From JAFLCA01 sp041907145 (GTDB taxonomy: Bacteria; Bdellovibrionota_C; UBA2361; JAFLCA01), in the NCBI GenBank assembly GCA_041907145.1, contig JAYRHW010000282.1, forward strand, positions 1-6,229: a stretch of 6,229 nucleotides of DNA. Direction: 5' to 3'. The translations under genes were made by a program, and so were the position numbers. The first letter of the stretch is position 1; every line of letters begins with the position of its first letter. The notes under the pieces were generated by a model. It searched no databases. It had not been told where the DNA came from and saw only the letters and a program-made list of their open reading frames with translations. Shown in pieces: positions 1-6,229 of the stretch.

Positions 1-154
1 GCCAAAGTACGAGCCTGCGGGTGTGTGAGCGAATTCGAGATACCAGCGGAGTGAGTTTTAGCGACACTTCTGCCTGGTTTTGGGCTGCGACGATGGGCAC
101 AAGTTCCGGGCCGTGGTGGGCGGAGACTATGGCGGAGGTGATCAGATAATGCAC
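1..154 (-). CDS. Possible partial ORF running off the left edge, unknown function
   Basis: On the minus strand an open frame starts at a GTG (152-154) and stays open for 51 codons to the window edge. It begins VHYLITSAIVSAHHGPELVP and ends with a basic stretch containing RIRSHTRRLVLW. I do not recognise a family. In its favour, the composition looks protein-like, with alternating hydrophobic and polar residues and no stop, and it lies 41 bases after the stop of the upstream same-strand gene, a plausible co-directional spacing. Against it, the GAGGAG run directly abuts the GTG, so the ribosome site is poorly spaced. A plus-strand frame (3-149) is also open over the same bases, although its product is Trp-rich and unconvincing. 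It may be the N-terminus of a real gene, a decayed gene or chance. Confidence 0.25.
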   Translation of the reverse strand, partial: MHYLITSAIVSAHHGPELVPIVAAQNQAEVSLKLTPLVSRIRSHTRRLVLW

Positions 155-195
155 TCCTCGATTTTCCCCAAATAGTATCGAATGGCAGTGCCCCC

Positions 196-3100
196 TTAGA
201 ACTGAGAGCGATACTGGTCCCACATATCCTCAGTAAAGGCCGACCAAGCCCGCCAGCCCGGGTTTGAGCCCGATGAGGAAGTTACTTCCATATACCGGTC
301 CTGATAGTCAAAGAGCGCTTGATTTTCCCAGTTGGAGCGAAGTCCCAAAATTCGGGCTGCCAAAATCTCTCCGACCCAGGCATTTCCGGTGCAGCACTGA
401 CGGTAGTCGGCGGCCCAGTCGGGGTTGTCGAGTGACCGATCGGTGGCGTGTCGGATGCCCCATTCGGGTAGTCCAATGTCGCTGCTGGAATAGGTTCCGA
501 CTGGATTTCCGTACTTGTCGTGATGCGGATAGCCGACATCAGCGGCTGATACATAGAATGTCTGCCCGTCTTCACCGAACATTACCGACTGGCCGATATT
601 CAGCATTCCAGGCACTCCGAGCATATATCCGGCAAAGATGATCGGATACTTTCTCCCCGAACCGTGACCGCCATCAGGGTCCCAGTAGCCTCCGTTTTGT
701 GCCATTCCGTACCAATCAATTCCCAGTTGAATGAAGCGAATGAGGAGTGTCTGCTTGTTTCCGATCGTATTTGGGTTCAGCAGCAGCATGAGGGCGCCGA
801 TTCCAATTCGGTCCGTAAAATCTCGTCCGTAATTCGGCATATGATCGATGGGGTGAATCGAGCCGGCGCCCCAGCCAAGTTCGTGATCAATCCAAGGCCC
901 CTTGAAGTAGTCCTGAACTTCCGATAGCGGTGGAGTACTTGAGACCGGCGTTAAGGAGGGGAGGGTGAGATGAATTTGAGTTACGTTAAATATGGTCTTG
1001 GTCTGGCCAATGTAAGTCGGACGGAACGTGCCTGGCGAAGGAGCGATGCTTAGAGTCGTAAGAATCGCCGCGGATTGAACATTGCTGCGATCTGCTTGCA
1101 TTGCGCTGATAGACGATACCAGGGAATTGTCGCCGAAAAGAGTCAGCGGAAACTGGACCCCCAATTCAGGATGCCAATCATTCGAGCGGCTGTCATAAGC
1201 CTGCGCTAGCGCTGGTATAGGATTCAGCATCGATCCATTGCGTCCGCCGCCTGGCAGTGGTGACACGCTTTGAATGGTGACCGGGCTTTGTACCCACCAG
1301 TCATCGTTGGCGAAGCGTCCGCATGGTCTGGGACTGGCGAACGTCCAGGTTATGCCGAATTGGCTAATGAAGCTGCACTGGCCCGGTGGCGCGCTGCTGA
1401 CGGAAAGCGACACTGGAACGGAAATGTTTCCTTGCCCGTTGGTCGTATTGATGATGCTGACGGAGTCCTGATAAATGCCGTCAGCCAGCGCGGAAGCAGA
1501 GCTATTGATCGAAATATCAAAGCTCATGGACTGCCCGGGGCTGAGGGTGCCAGTTGTCGTAGAAAGTGATACCCAGCCTTGAGTCTTTGTCAGACTGTAA
1601 CCGACTGGCGCTGCGCCCGAGTTTTGCAGAATGTAGGCTATGGAGCTTGGAGTAAATGGGCCACCATGAGGGCCGCTGGCGGTGAGGCCGGCTGTCGGCG
1701 AAAGTGCGAGGCTGCCGGGAAGTGGAACCCCATCTGAAGTGTCGTTCTGAACTTGAGCAGCAGAGCGAGCATAATTGTAAACCCGCACCTCATCGATGAC
1801 GCCTCCGAATAGATCGGCATTCGCCGTTGTTCCACCCCAGGAACCGATGAAGAACGAGCCGTTGTTGCTCGAGGTGCTGAATCCGACACGACTTCCGCTG
1901 CCGACAAGCGCACCATTGAGATAAAGTTTTATGCTGCTGGCATCGAATGTCGCCGCTACGTGATACATCGTTCCGATATCGACGAGACTTGACGACATGA
2001 CTTTGACGTGGCTTGAGCCATTGCCGAGTGTGAACTGAATTCGCTTTTGTTGATCAAGCTCCAGAGCGTAATTTAACCCGCTATCAGTCGTGCCGTTTCC
2101 TTTGGAGACGATGCCGCCCCAATTTTGATTTGCGTGATTCACCCAAGCCTCGATGGTTCCCTGATCTAAGTCGAGGGAGCTTGAGTCTGACACCTGCACA
2201 TAGCTGGAGGTTCCATTGAATAGCAGAGCGTTGCCGCTGTGACCGCTGGTCCACGTGGCTCCATGCACGGCGCCATGATTTCCGTTGCCCGACCCGTCAG
2301 CGGCGATTGCCCCAGAGGATTCATCGAAGGACCAGTATCCGACGAGCCCTGTCTCACTGACCGGTGGTGTTGTTGTGGCTGTTGGCGTGGGTGTAGCAGT
2401 AGCCGTTGGCGTAGTGGTTGTAGTTCCGGTCGATGTAGCAGTCGCGGTAGGTGTGGGAGTTGGTGTTCGGGTGCGGGTTGGAGTCGCCGATGTGGTTGGG
2501 TACGGCGTTGCAGTCAGCGTAGGGGTACTTGTTGGGGTGCTGCTTGGGCTCGGACTGGGCGGAGGCGGTGGAGCGGCTTCTGTTTGCTCGGTCGCGAAGG
2601 CATCGTCAAAGCGGCAATTTCCGACACTTCCAGAAGTTGAAATAGTGAGGCGAATGAAAGCGTTTTGATTTGGTATGAGATGAGTCGTGAAGTAGTCCCA
2701 CGAGGGCTCCGAGAGCAGCAGCGAACGGGTCAGATTATATGCCCCAATTAAGTAATTGGCGCCGGACTGATTCGCGCTGAGGCTGCGTGAATAGAGACCT
2801 GCCCAAATGAGAGGCTGTGCGCCTGCATCGCAACGCACAAAGACGCCGAAGTCCTTTGGATAACTATTGCGAATTCCTATCGCCTGTCGAATTGGATTCG
2901 ACTGAGCCTTGAGCTTAATTGACCGTAGACCGGAATGTGCTGTCGAGGAAAACGCATGTCCGGGAGCTGATAACCCGTTCCATCCACCCGACTCTTCAAA
3001 TCCGGGATTTGCAAGGAGGTTAGCTGAGCTGGAGATGCTGGACGTAGTGAGCAAGGAAGCTGAAGTCGAGCATCCTGACTGTAGGTACCGTTGGTGAGCT

Positions 3101-3393
3101 TGCCTTAGCTTGGCATTGGAGCTTCGTAGCTTTCGCTCATAATTCCCGCGCTGGCTGAGGGACCTAGGACGGGCGAGATTTTGAAGCTGAAGCAGCACCG
3201 CCTTGCGTGCTGCTGACTCCGCACGATTCAAACTTGGACAGGCACTCGGAGCCGGCTTTGCCATTGAATCAGCGCGAGCTGCGCCGATGTTGAGCGCTAG
3301 CAGGGCGTGGAGTAGCGCTTGAGCGATACAATTCGCCCTTGAGATTTTCATGGGAATCACTCGTCGGAAGCTGCTTAGTTGCTTGGCTTCCAT
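196..3393 (-). CDS. Secreted multidomain LamG protein with a C-terminal domain of unknown, possibly glycan-active, function
   Basis: A 1065-residue protein, probably exported by Sec. The start at 3393 gives a long N-region. Met15 (codon at 3349-3351) gives a more typical signal peptide, MKISRAN followed by a hydrophobic core and a cleavage-like ARA|DS near residue 41. Neither start has a clear Shine-Dalgarno site. Domains in order: a charged helical segment (about 52-108, bounded by Cys52 and Cys108); a jelly roll resembling carbohydrate-binding modules (about 125-268, opening NLLANPGFEESGGW, closing FDDAF, with Cys188 and Cys260 able to pair); a Pro/Thr/Ser linker (about 274-345); a LamG/concanavalin-like domain (about 349-552, GLVGYWSFDES, FNGTSSYVQV, TIEAWV, IDEVRVYNYA); a BACON-like sandwich (about 560-667, GWVSLSTTTGTLSPGQ); and a C-terminal region (about 672-1065). 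That last region is unassigned. It has conserved-looking blocks NGGYWDPDGGHGSGRK (900-915), FGEDGQTFYV (939-948) and vicinal Cys1000-Cys1001. Binding-type modules in front of an enzyme-like domain suggest extracellular polysaccharide or surface-glycan work, but the reaction is inferred. The ORF is certain; the function is not. Confidence 0.9.
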   Translation of the reverse strand: MEAKQLSSFRRVIPMKISRANCIAQALLHALLALNIGAARADSMAKPAPSACPSLNRAESAARKAVLLQLQNLARPRSLSQRGNYERKLRSSNAKLRQAHQRYLQSGCSTSASLLTTSSISSSANLLANPGFEESGGWNGLSAPGHAFSSTAHSGLRSIKLKAQSNPIRQAIGIRNSYPKDFGVFVRCDAGAQPLIWAGLYSRSLSANQSGANYLIGAYNLTRSLLLSEPSWDYFTTHLIPNQNAFIRLTISTSGSVGNCRFDDAFATEQTEAAPPPPPSPSPSSTPTSTPTLTATPYPTTSATPTRTRTPTPTPTATATSTGTTTTTPTATATPTPTATTTPPVSETGLVGYWSFDESSGAIAADGSGNGNHGAVHGATWTSGHSGNALLFNGTSSYVQVSDSSSLDLDQGTIEAWVNHANQNWGGIVSKGNGTTDSGLNYALELDQQKRIQFTLGNGSSHVKVMSSSLVDIGTMYHVAATFDASSIKLYLNGALVGSGSRVGFSTSSNNGSFFIGSWGGTTANADLFGGVIDEVRVYNYARSAAQVQNDTSDGVPLPGSLALSPTAGLTASGPHGGPFTPSSIAYILQNSGAAPVGYSLTKTQGWVSLSTTTGTLSPGQSMSFDISINSSASALADGIYQDSVSIINTTNGQGNISVPVSLSVSSAPPGQCSFISQFGITWTFASPRPCGRFANDDWWVQSPVTIQSVSPLPGGGRNGSMLNPIPALAQAYDSRSNDWHPELGVQFPLTLFGDNSLVSSISAMQADRSNVQSAAILTTLSIAPSPGTFRPTYIGQTKTIFNVTQIHLTLPSLTPVSSTPPLSEVQDYFKGPWIDHELGWGAGSIHPIDHMPNYGRDFTDRIGIGALMLLLNPNTIGNKQTLLIRFIQLGIDWYGMAQNGGYWDPDGGHGSGRKYPIIFAGYMLGVPGMLNIGQSVMFGEDGQTFYVSAADVGYPHHDKYGNPVGTYSSSDIGLPEWGIRHATDRSLDNPDWAADYRQCCTGNAWVGEILAARILGLRSNWENQALFDYQDRYMEVTSSSGSNPGWRAWSAFTEDMWDQYRSQF
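2359..2574 (-). repeat. Low-complexity Pro/Thr linker-coding tract within the secreted protein
   Basis: These bases encode residues about 274-345, an interdomain linker made almost only of Pro, Thr, Ser and Ala, with imperfect TPTPTATAT-like units after an oligo-Pro start. On the plus strand the tract reads as a GT-rich imperfect triplet/hexanucleotide repeat. Such linkers keep binding and catalytic modules apart in extracellular enzymes and are common sites of O-glycosylation. The tract is prone to slippage, so its length may differ between strains. It separates the jelly-roll module from the LamG module. Confidence 0.85.
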
Positions 3394-3711
3394 GAGCCGA
3401 TTTGCAAGAGCGATGCCGAGGACTATAGCTTCGAGCTGTCGGGAGTTACCGATTTGTCACTAATTTTATAGCTAACCCGTTGATATCTCGTTGCCCTTAA
3501 GTAAATTGCGATCTTGAGCCATAGGTATAAGCTATTGACGTAACTATAAAAACTATCAAAATAGCAAGACATAAATATGCCAAAATATAGCAGCAATGTT
3601 CGTCCAGCCCATGGAGCTACCGGTGCCCGAGGCTGCAGGCCTTGGCATGCTGTCGACGCAAATGAGGGCCTTAAGATTTACGCTTGGGGGCCTGAGTCGA
3701 GGTAGGGATTC
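3394..3711. other. Intergenic spacer with AT-rich core; likely holds the promoter of the secreted-protein gene
   Basis: This 318-base stretch separates the kinase stop from the start of the downstream same-strand gene and holds no convincing ORF or RNA gene. About 3455-3600 is clearly AT-rich compared with both flanking genes. A TATAAA lies on the minus strand at 3465-3470, about 70 bases upstream of the 3393 start, but I find no good -35 box at the right spacing, so the promoter is only suggested. On the plus strand a TTGACG (3535-3540) is not paired with a convincing -10 or a downstream gene. The spacer length argues against tight translational coupling of the two minus-strand genes. Confidence 0.5.
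3624..3647. other. Imperfect hairpin downstream of the kinase gene
   Basis: TGCC (3624-3627) pairs with GGCA (3644-3647), and AGGC (3630-3633) with GCCT (3639-3642), around a five-base loop and a small internal loop. It lies about 65 bases past the kinase stop. No T-run follows on the minus strand, so it is not a standard intrinsic terminator; it could be a Rho-linked pause, an mRNA 3' structure or chance. Confidence 0.25.
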
Positions 3712-5031
3712 TTAGAGATCGACGACCGTAGTTGCCAGAAGTTCCTTTATTCGGCTGATCCAGTTTTCTGGCTTGTCGTTCTTGCTAATCCAATCATCAG
3801 CATTGCTTTCACGAGCCAGCTTTTCCAAGTCTCGATCGGGAAGATTAGAGAATAGTGCAATCTTCAGATCGTCTCGGCTCTCCTTGAGCATTTTGCAAAC
3901 TTTTGTTCCCGGGACGCCCGGCATCTGCACATCACAGAGAAGCAGACTGGCTTTATCTTTGAACAGGTAATCGTGAATGCTGGAGTACTCGGTTGCCGTG
4001 AAGACTTCATATCCCTGTTGGGTAAGAACAAATTTCAAAATTTGTAATATCATTTCATTATCATCGAGGCAGAGAATCTTAGTCGGAGTCTTCTTATCTG
4101 ATTCAACAGGAGTGGTAAGTTCAATGACTGAGGTGTCCGGAATCACGGGGGCAGCAATGGCGGCGCTCTGTGCCGGCTTCCAGTTCCCATGAAGTTCGTT
4201 CAGCACAGGAACAGTGGCTTCCAAGAACTCCTGTACGTTGCCAAATCTGGCGTTTTTGTCCTTGGCAATCGCCTTGAATACCAAGTCTTCCAGTGATTGA
4301 GGGAGCTGCAGATTAGCCGCAAACGGACTCGGCGGCCGCGTGATATGCATCAACAGGGTAACGAGAACGGTATCGCCCTTGAACGGCACCTCGCCGGTCA
4401 GCATCTCGTAGAGCATGACTCCGACGGAATAAATATCTGCTCTGTGATCCAAGTCCTGCTCGCCTGCAGCCTGTTCTGGAGACATATAATACGGAGTGCC
4501 GATCGAGGTACCTTTAAGCGTCGATCCGGAGTCGGGCGAGACTCCTTCCTTGAGCTTAGCAACGCCGAAATCGAGAATTTTGATGACGTTCTCGCCCTTG
4601 TCGTTTTTCTGAATCATGACGTTCTCGGGCTTGATATCGCGGTGCACGATACCAAAGTTGTGAGCAGCTTCGAGGACAATCAAAACCTGTTGGATAATGT
4701 CGAGTGCTTCGAGAGGCGCCAGTTTGCCTTGCTCATCAATAATTGCTGAGAGCGGACGCCCGTCACAGTAGTCCATGGCCATGTAGTAGAGGCCATCTTC
4801 CGTTTGTCCGAAATCACGAAGCTGAATTGATGCTGGATGCGAGAAGCGCTGCAGGATTGCAGCCTCCTTCTTGAAACGGTCTATAAAGTGCTCGTCGCTG
4901 GCGAAACTTCGGCTGAGGAGTTTTAGCGCATAGGGGATCCCTAGGATCGAGTGCTTGACCAAAAACACTCGTCCGTAGGTGCCTTTGCCGAGTTCGCGCA
5001 CCACGTCGTATTTTCCGGCGATCCGCTCCAC
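3712..5031 (-). CDS. Hanks-type serine/threonine protein kinase with C-terminal receiver domain
   Basis: A 439-residue cytoplasmic protein with no transmembrane segment. It starts at GTG (5029-5031): no ATG, GTG or TTG lies between this codon and the in-frame stop upstream, and a weak AGG lies six bases before it. The kinase domain (about 8-272) has every catalytic element: glycine loop GKGTYG (15-20), ATP lysine K37, helix-C glutamate E56, catalytic loop HRDIKPEN (130-137, D132), DFG (154-156), activation-segment end GTPYYMSPEQ (178-187), D199 and R262. A polar linker (about 283-316) leads to a receiver domain (about 317-436) with acidic pair D323-D324, phospho-acceptor D367 in LLLCDVQMPG, switch residue S395 and conserved K417. 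Both domains therefore look active. Known bacterial kinases of this class phosphorylate proteins on Ser/Thr. A receiver on the same chain suggests input from a histidine kinase, but no histidine kinase is in the window. It lacks the PASTA or membrane-sensor tail of PknB-type kinases. It is divergent from the Memo gene; substrate unknown. Confidence 0.95.
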   Translation of the reverse strand: MERIAGKYDVVRELGKGTYGRVFLVKHSILGIPYALKLLSRSFASDEHFIDRFKKEAAILQRFSHPASIQLRDFGQTEDGLYYMAMDYCDGRPLSAIIDEQGKLAPLEALDIIQQVLIVLEAAHNFGIVHRDIKPENVMIQKNDKGENVIKILDFGVAKLKEGVSPDSGSTLKGTSIGTPYYMSPEQAAGEQDLDHRADIYSVGVMLYEMLTGEVPFKGDTVLVTLLMHITRPPSPFAANLQLPQSLEDLVFKAIAKDKNARFGNVQEFLEATVPVLNELHGNWKPAQSAAIAAPVIPDTSVIELTTPVESDKKTPTKILCLDDNEMILQILKFVLTQQGYEVFTATEYSSIHDYLFKDKASLLLCDVQMPGVPGTKVCKMLKESRDDLKIALFSNLPDRDLEKLARESNADDWISKNDKPENWISRIKELLATTVVDL

Positions 5032-5129
5032 CGCTAACCTACTGAAATATCTATCTTTTAGCCCGAAAAGGAGGCCTACACCCGTTCACTAGTTATATCG
5101 GCACATTAGGCGATTAGGATGAGGCTCCT

Positions 5130-5171
5130 ATGCCAATCAAATTAGCCCCTACTTTAGGTGCAATTGCCTGA
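5130..5171 (+). CDS. Possible 13-residue leader peptide upstream of the Memo gene
   Basis: An ATG at 5130 preceded by GAGG with a five-base gap opens a short frame, MPIKLAPTLGAIA, that ends in TGA at 5169-5171, 28 bases before the Memo start. The ATG sits at the foot of the TAGGA/TCCTA hairpin, whose loop contains the GAGG. No run of one regulatory codon is present, so attenuation is not indicated. It is more likely chance than real. Confidence 0.12.
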   Translation: MPIKLAPTLGAIA

Positions 5172-5183
5172 CTCCGATGATTT

Positions 5184-5188
5184 GAGGA
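5184..5188 (+). promoter_or_regulatory. Ribosome binding site GAGGA for the Memo-family gene
   Basis: GAGGA ends 11 bases before the ATG at 5200, slightly long but usable. It supports the ATG over the in-frame upstream GTG at 5158, which directly follows a TAG stop and has no purine-rich site. Confidence 0.5.
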
Positions 5189-5199
5189 AAATCGAGATC

Positions 5200-6229
5200 A
5201 TGGCCGATCCGCTCGAATATCCAAAACTGCGCTGGCCAATAGACATTCGCCTCGAGCGCATAGAGAACCAGGAAGTACTTCTTCTTGGCTGTCCCTTGGG
5301 GATAGCTCCGCGACCGTTGTTGCTCATGCCTGCCGTCGGACCGATTCTTGGTCACTTCGAGGGACAGCTATCAGTTCAAGAAATCACCCAGAAATTCGCA
5401 GCGCAGGGGTTGAATGAGAGCGTTATCCGCGAGCTTATAAAGCTTCTCGATCAAAATTTATTTCTGGTCTCTCCGCGCTACTTCGCAGCAGAAAAAGCGG
5501 TGAAAGATGATTTTAAGAATTCCGCAGTGCGCTCGGCCGCTCTGGCCGGTGCCAGTTACCCATCGGATCCCAAGGCCCTCTCTAAGCAAGTTGACGGCTA
5601 TATGGCGCTGGCCCCAGAGCAAAAGCAAGCGGCAAAAGTCGGCATGATAGGCCTCGTCTCTCCGCATATTGATTACCGCCGCGGTGGCGAATGTTATGGG
5701 ATTACCTATAGCCGGCTCAAGAATCATCAGCACGATGTGTACGTCATCATGGGAACGGCTCACCAATACAGCCGGCGCATGTTCCATCTTACCCGCAAAG
5801 ACTTCCATACTCCCCTCGGTAACATGCCCACGGATGTTGGCGTGGTGGATACCATTGCAATGTCACACGGCGTTGAGCGCAGCTTTGCCGATGAGTTTCT
5901 TCACCGACGCGAGCACTCTCTTGAGCTGCAGCTTCCATTTCTTCATCGGCTAAAAAAGGGGCCGAGCATGGTGCCCATTCTCGTCGGCGGCTTCCACCAT
6001 ATGTTGAATAGCGGAAAATATCCGGAGCAATTCGATGAGTATGAGTCGTTCGCGGACGCACTCACTAAGGCACTCGCTATGCGCATGGCTGAAGGCAAGC
6101 GCATTTGTCTTGTTGCAGGAGTCGATATGGCTCATGTGGGGCAGTCGTTCGGTGATGCTCAGCGGCTTACCCCTGATTTCATGCAAAAGGTGCGCGAACG
6201 GGATCACGCTTACCTGGAAGCGATAAAGA
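5200..6229 (+). CDS. amrB: AmmeMemoRadiSam system protein B (Memo family), 3' end outside the window
   Basis: The frame is open from ATG 5200 for 343 codons to the right edge, so the C-terminus is missing. Residues about 1-105 form an N-terminal domain; the stretch around FEGQLSVQEITQKF (53-66), followed by a helix and IRELIKLLDQNLFLV, looks like a small winged-helix or PqqD-like fold. From about 115 the Memo domain begins: LAGASYP (115-121), SPHIDYRRGG (154-163), GTAHQ (185-189), LTRKDFHTPLG (197-207), EHSLELQLPFL (238-248) and VDMAHVG (308-314). H156, H188, D309 and H312 match the metal/active-site positions of the Memo and extradiol-dioxygenase-like superfamily; the cysteine equivalent to human MEMO1 C244 would lie past the edge. 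In many bacteria Memo proteins are encoded with an AMMECR1 protein and a radical-SAM enzyme, from which the system takes its name. Its reaction and substrate are not established. Partner genes may follow to the right. It is divergently transcribed from the kinase gene. Confidence 0.9.
   Translation, partial: MADPLEYPKLRWPIDIRLERIENQEVLLLGCPLGIAPRPLLLMPAVGPILGHFEGQLSVQEITQKFAAQGLNESVIRELIKLLDQNLFLVSPRYFAAEKAVKDDFKNSAVRSAALAGASYPSDPKALSKQVDGYMALAPEQKQAAKVGMIGLVSPHIDYRRGGECYGITYSRLKNHQHDVYVIMGTAHQYSRRMFHLTRKDFHTPLGNMPTDVGVVDTIAMSHGVERSFADEFLHRREHSLELQLPFLHRLKKGPSMVPILVGGFHHMLNSGKYPEQFDEYESFADALTKALAMRMAEGKRICLVAGVDMAHVGQSFGDAQRLTPDFMQKVRERDHAYLEAIK

Larger units (their letters stand above)
5032..5199. 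promoter_or_regulatory. Divergent intergenic region between the kinase and Memo genes
   Basis: These 168 bases must carry the start signals of both divergent genes. Visible elements are two ATTAGG direct repeats (5105-5110 and 5113-5118, eight-base period), a small hairpin TAGGA/TCCTA (5115-5119 with 5126-5130), and a -10-like TATAAC on the minus strand (5092-5097), about 60 bases before the kinase GTG but without a clear -35. No convincing sigma-70 pair is visible for the plus-strand gene. The repeats could be an operator half-site pair; nothing in the window identifies a regulator. Confidence 0.45.

Noticed and set aside
2359..2574. GT-rich repeats considered as a CRISPR or tandem-repeat array
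   Set aside because: There are no regular repeat-spacer units; the tract is in frame and encodes a typical Pro/Thr linker.
2239..2640. Plus-strand Cys/Arg/Trp-rich open frame of 133 codons
   Set aside because: It is another antisense frame of the same low-complexity tract and LamG start; the composition is unlike a real protein.
2285..2668. Plus-strand Val/Gly-rich open frame of 127 codons that looks like a membrane protein
   Set aside because: It is the antisense of the Pro/Thr linker tract; its VGVGVAV pattern is the reverse complement of repeated Thr, Pro and Ala codons.
3624..3647. Hairpin considered as an intrinsic terminator of the kinase gene
   Set aside because: There is no T-run after it in the direction of transcription and the stem is interrupted; it is kept only as a weak structure.
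4297..4749. Plus-strand open frame of 150 codons
   Set aside because: It lies fully antisense to the kinase catalytic domain, whose motifs are intact, and shows no recognisable motif of its own.
5066..5074. Strong Shine-Dalgarno-like AAAAGGAGG on the plus strand
   Set aside because: No ATG, GTG or TTG follows at a usable distance, so it is an orphan match.
5149..5355. Minus-strand open frame of 68 codons overlapping the divergent region
   Set aside because: Most of it is antisense to the start of the Memo gene and it has no ribosome site or recognisable motif.
5458..6061. Two minus-strand open frames (5458-5808 and 5789-6061)
   Set aside because: Both are antisense to the Memo-family gene, whose conserved motifs occur continuously in the plus-strand frame.

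Overview
The window is a bacterial segment of roughly balanced base composition. It carries two complete minus-strand genes, one plus-strand gene cut by the right edge, and a possible minus-strand fragment cut by the left edge. I see no tRNA, rRNA, insertion sequence or CRISPR array. The host cannot be named from this sequence. A secreted multidomain protein with a Pro/Thr linker, a Hanks-type kinase fused to a receiver, and a Memo-family protein with an N-terminal extension together suggest an uncultivated environmental lineage such as a deltaproteobacterial, acidobacterial or similar group. That is a guess from gene style.

Layout from left to right: 1-154 holds a doubtful minus-strand open frame running off the edge. 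196-3393 (minus) encodes a 1065-residue secreted protein. Its parts are a signal peptide, a Cys-bounded helical segment, a jelly-roll carbohydrate-binding-like domain, a Pro/Thr linker, a LamG/concanavalin-like domain, a BACON-like beta sandwich, and a C-terminal domain of about 390 residues with no secure family. 3394-3711 is a non-coding spacer with an AT-rich core. 3712-5031 (minus, GTG start) encodes a Ser/Thr protein kinase with an intact C-terminal response-regulator receiver. 5032-5199 is the divergent intergenic region. 5200 to the right edge (plus) encodes AmmeMemoRadiSam system protein B (Memo family), with an extra N-terminal domain of about 110 residues.

How they may work together: the kinase and the Memo gene diverge from a shared 168-base region and could share control. 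The large secreted protein lies downstream of the kinase on the same strand, but the 318-base gap makes a separate promoter likely. No biochemical link between the three proteins can be shown from the window. The least understood parts are the C-terminal domain of the secreted protein, the kinase-receiver fusion, and the AmmeMemoRadiSam locus, whose partner genes would lie beyond the right edge.
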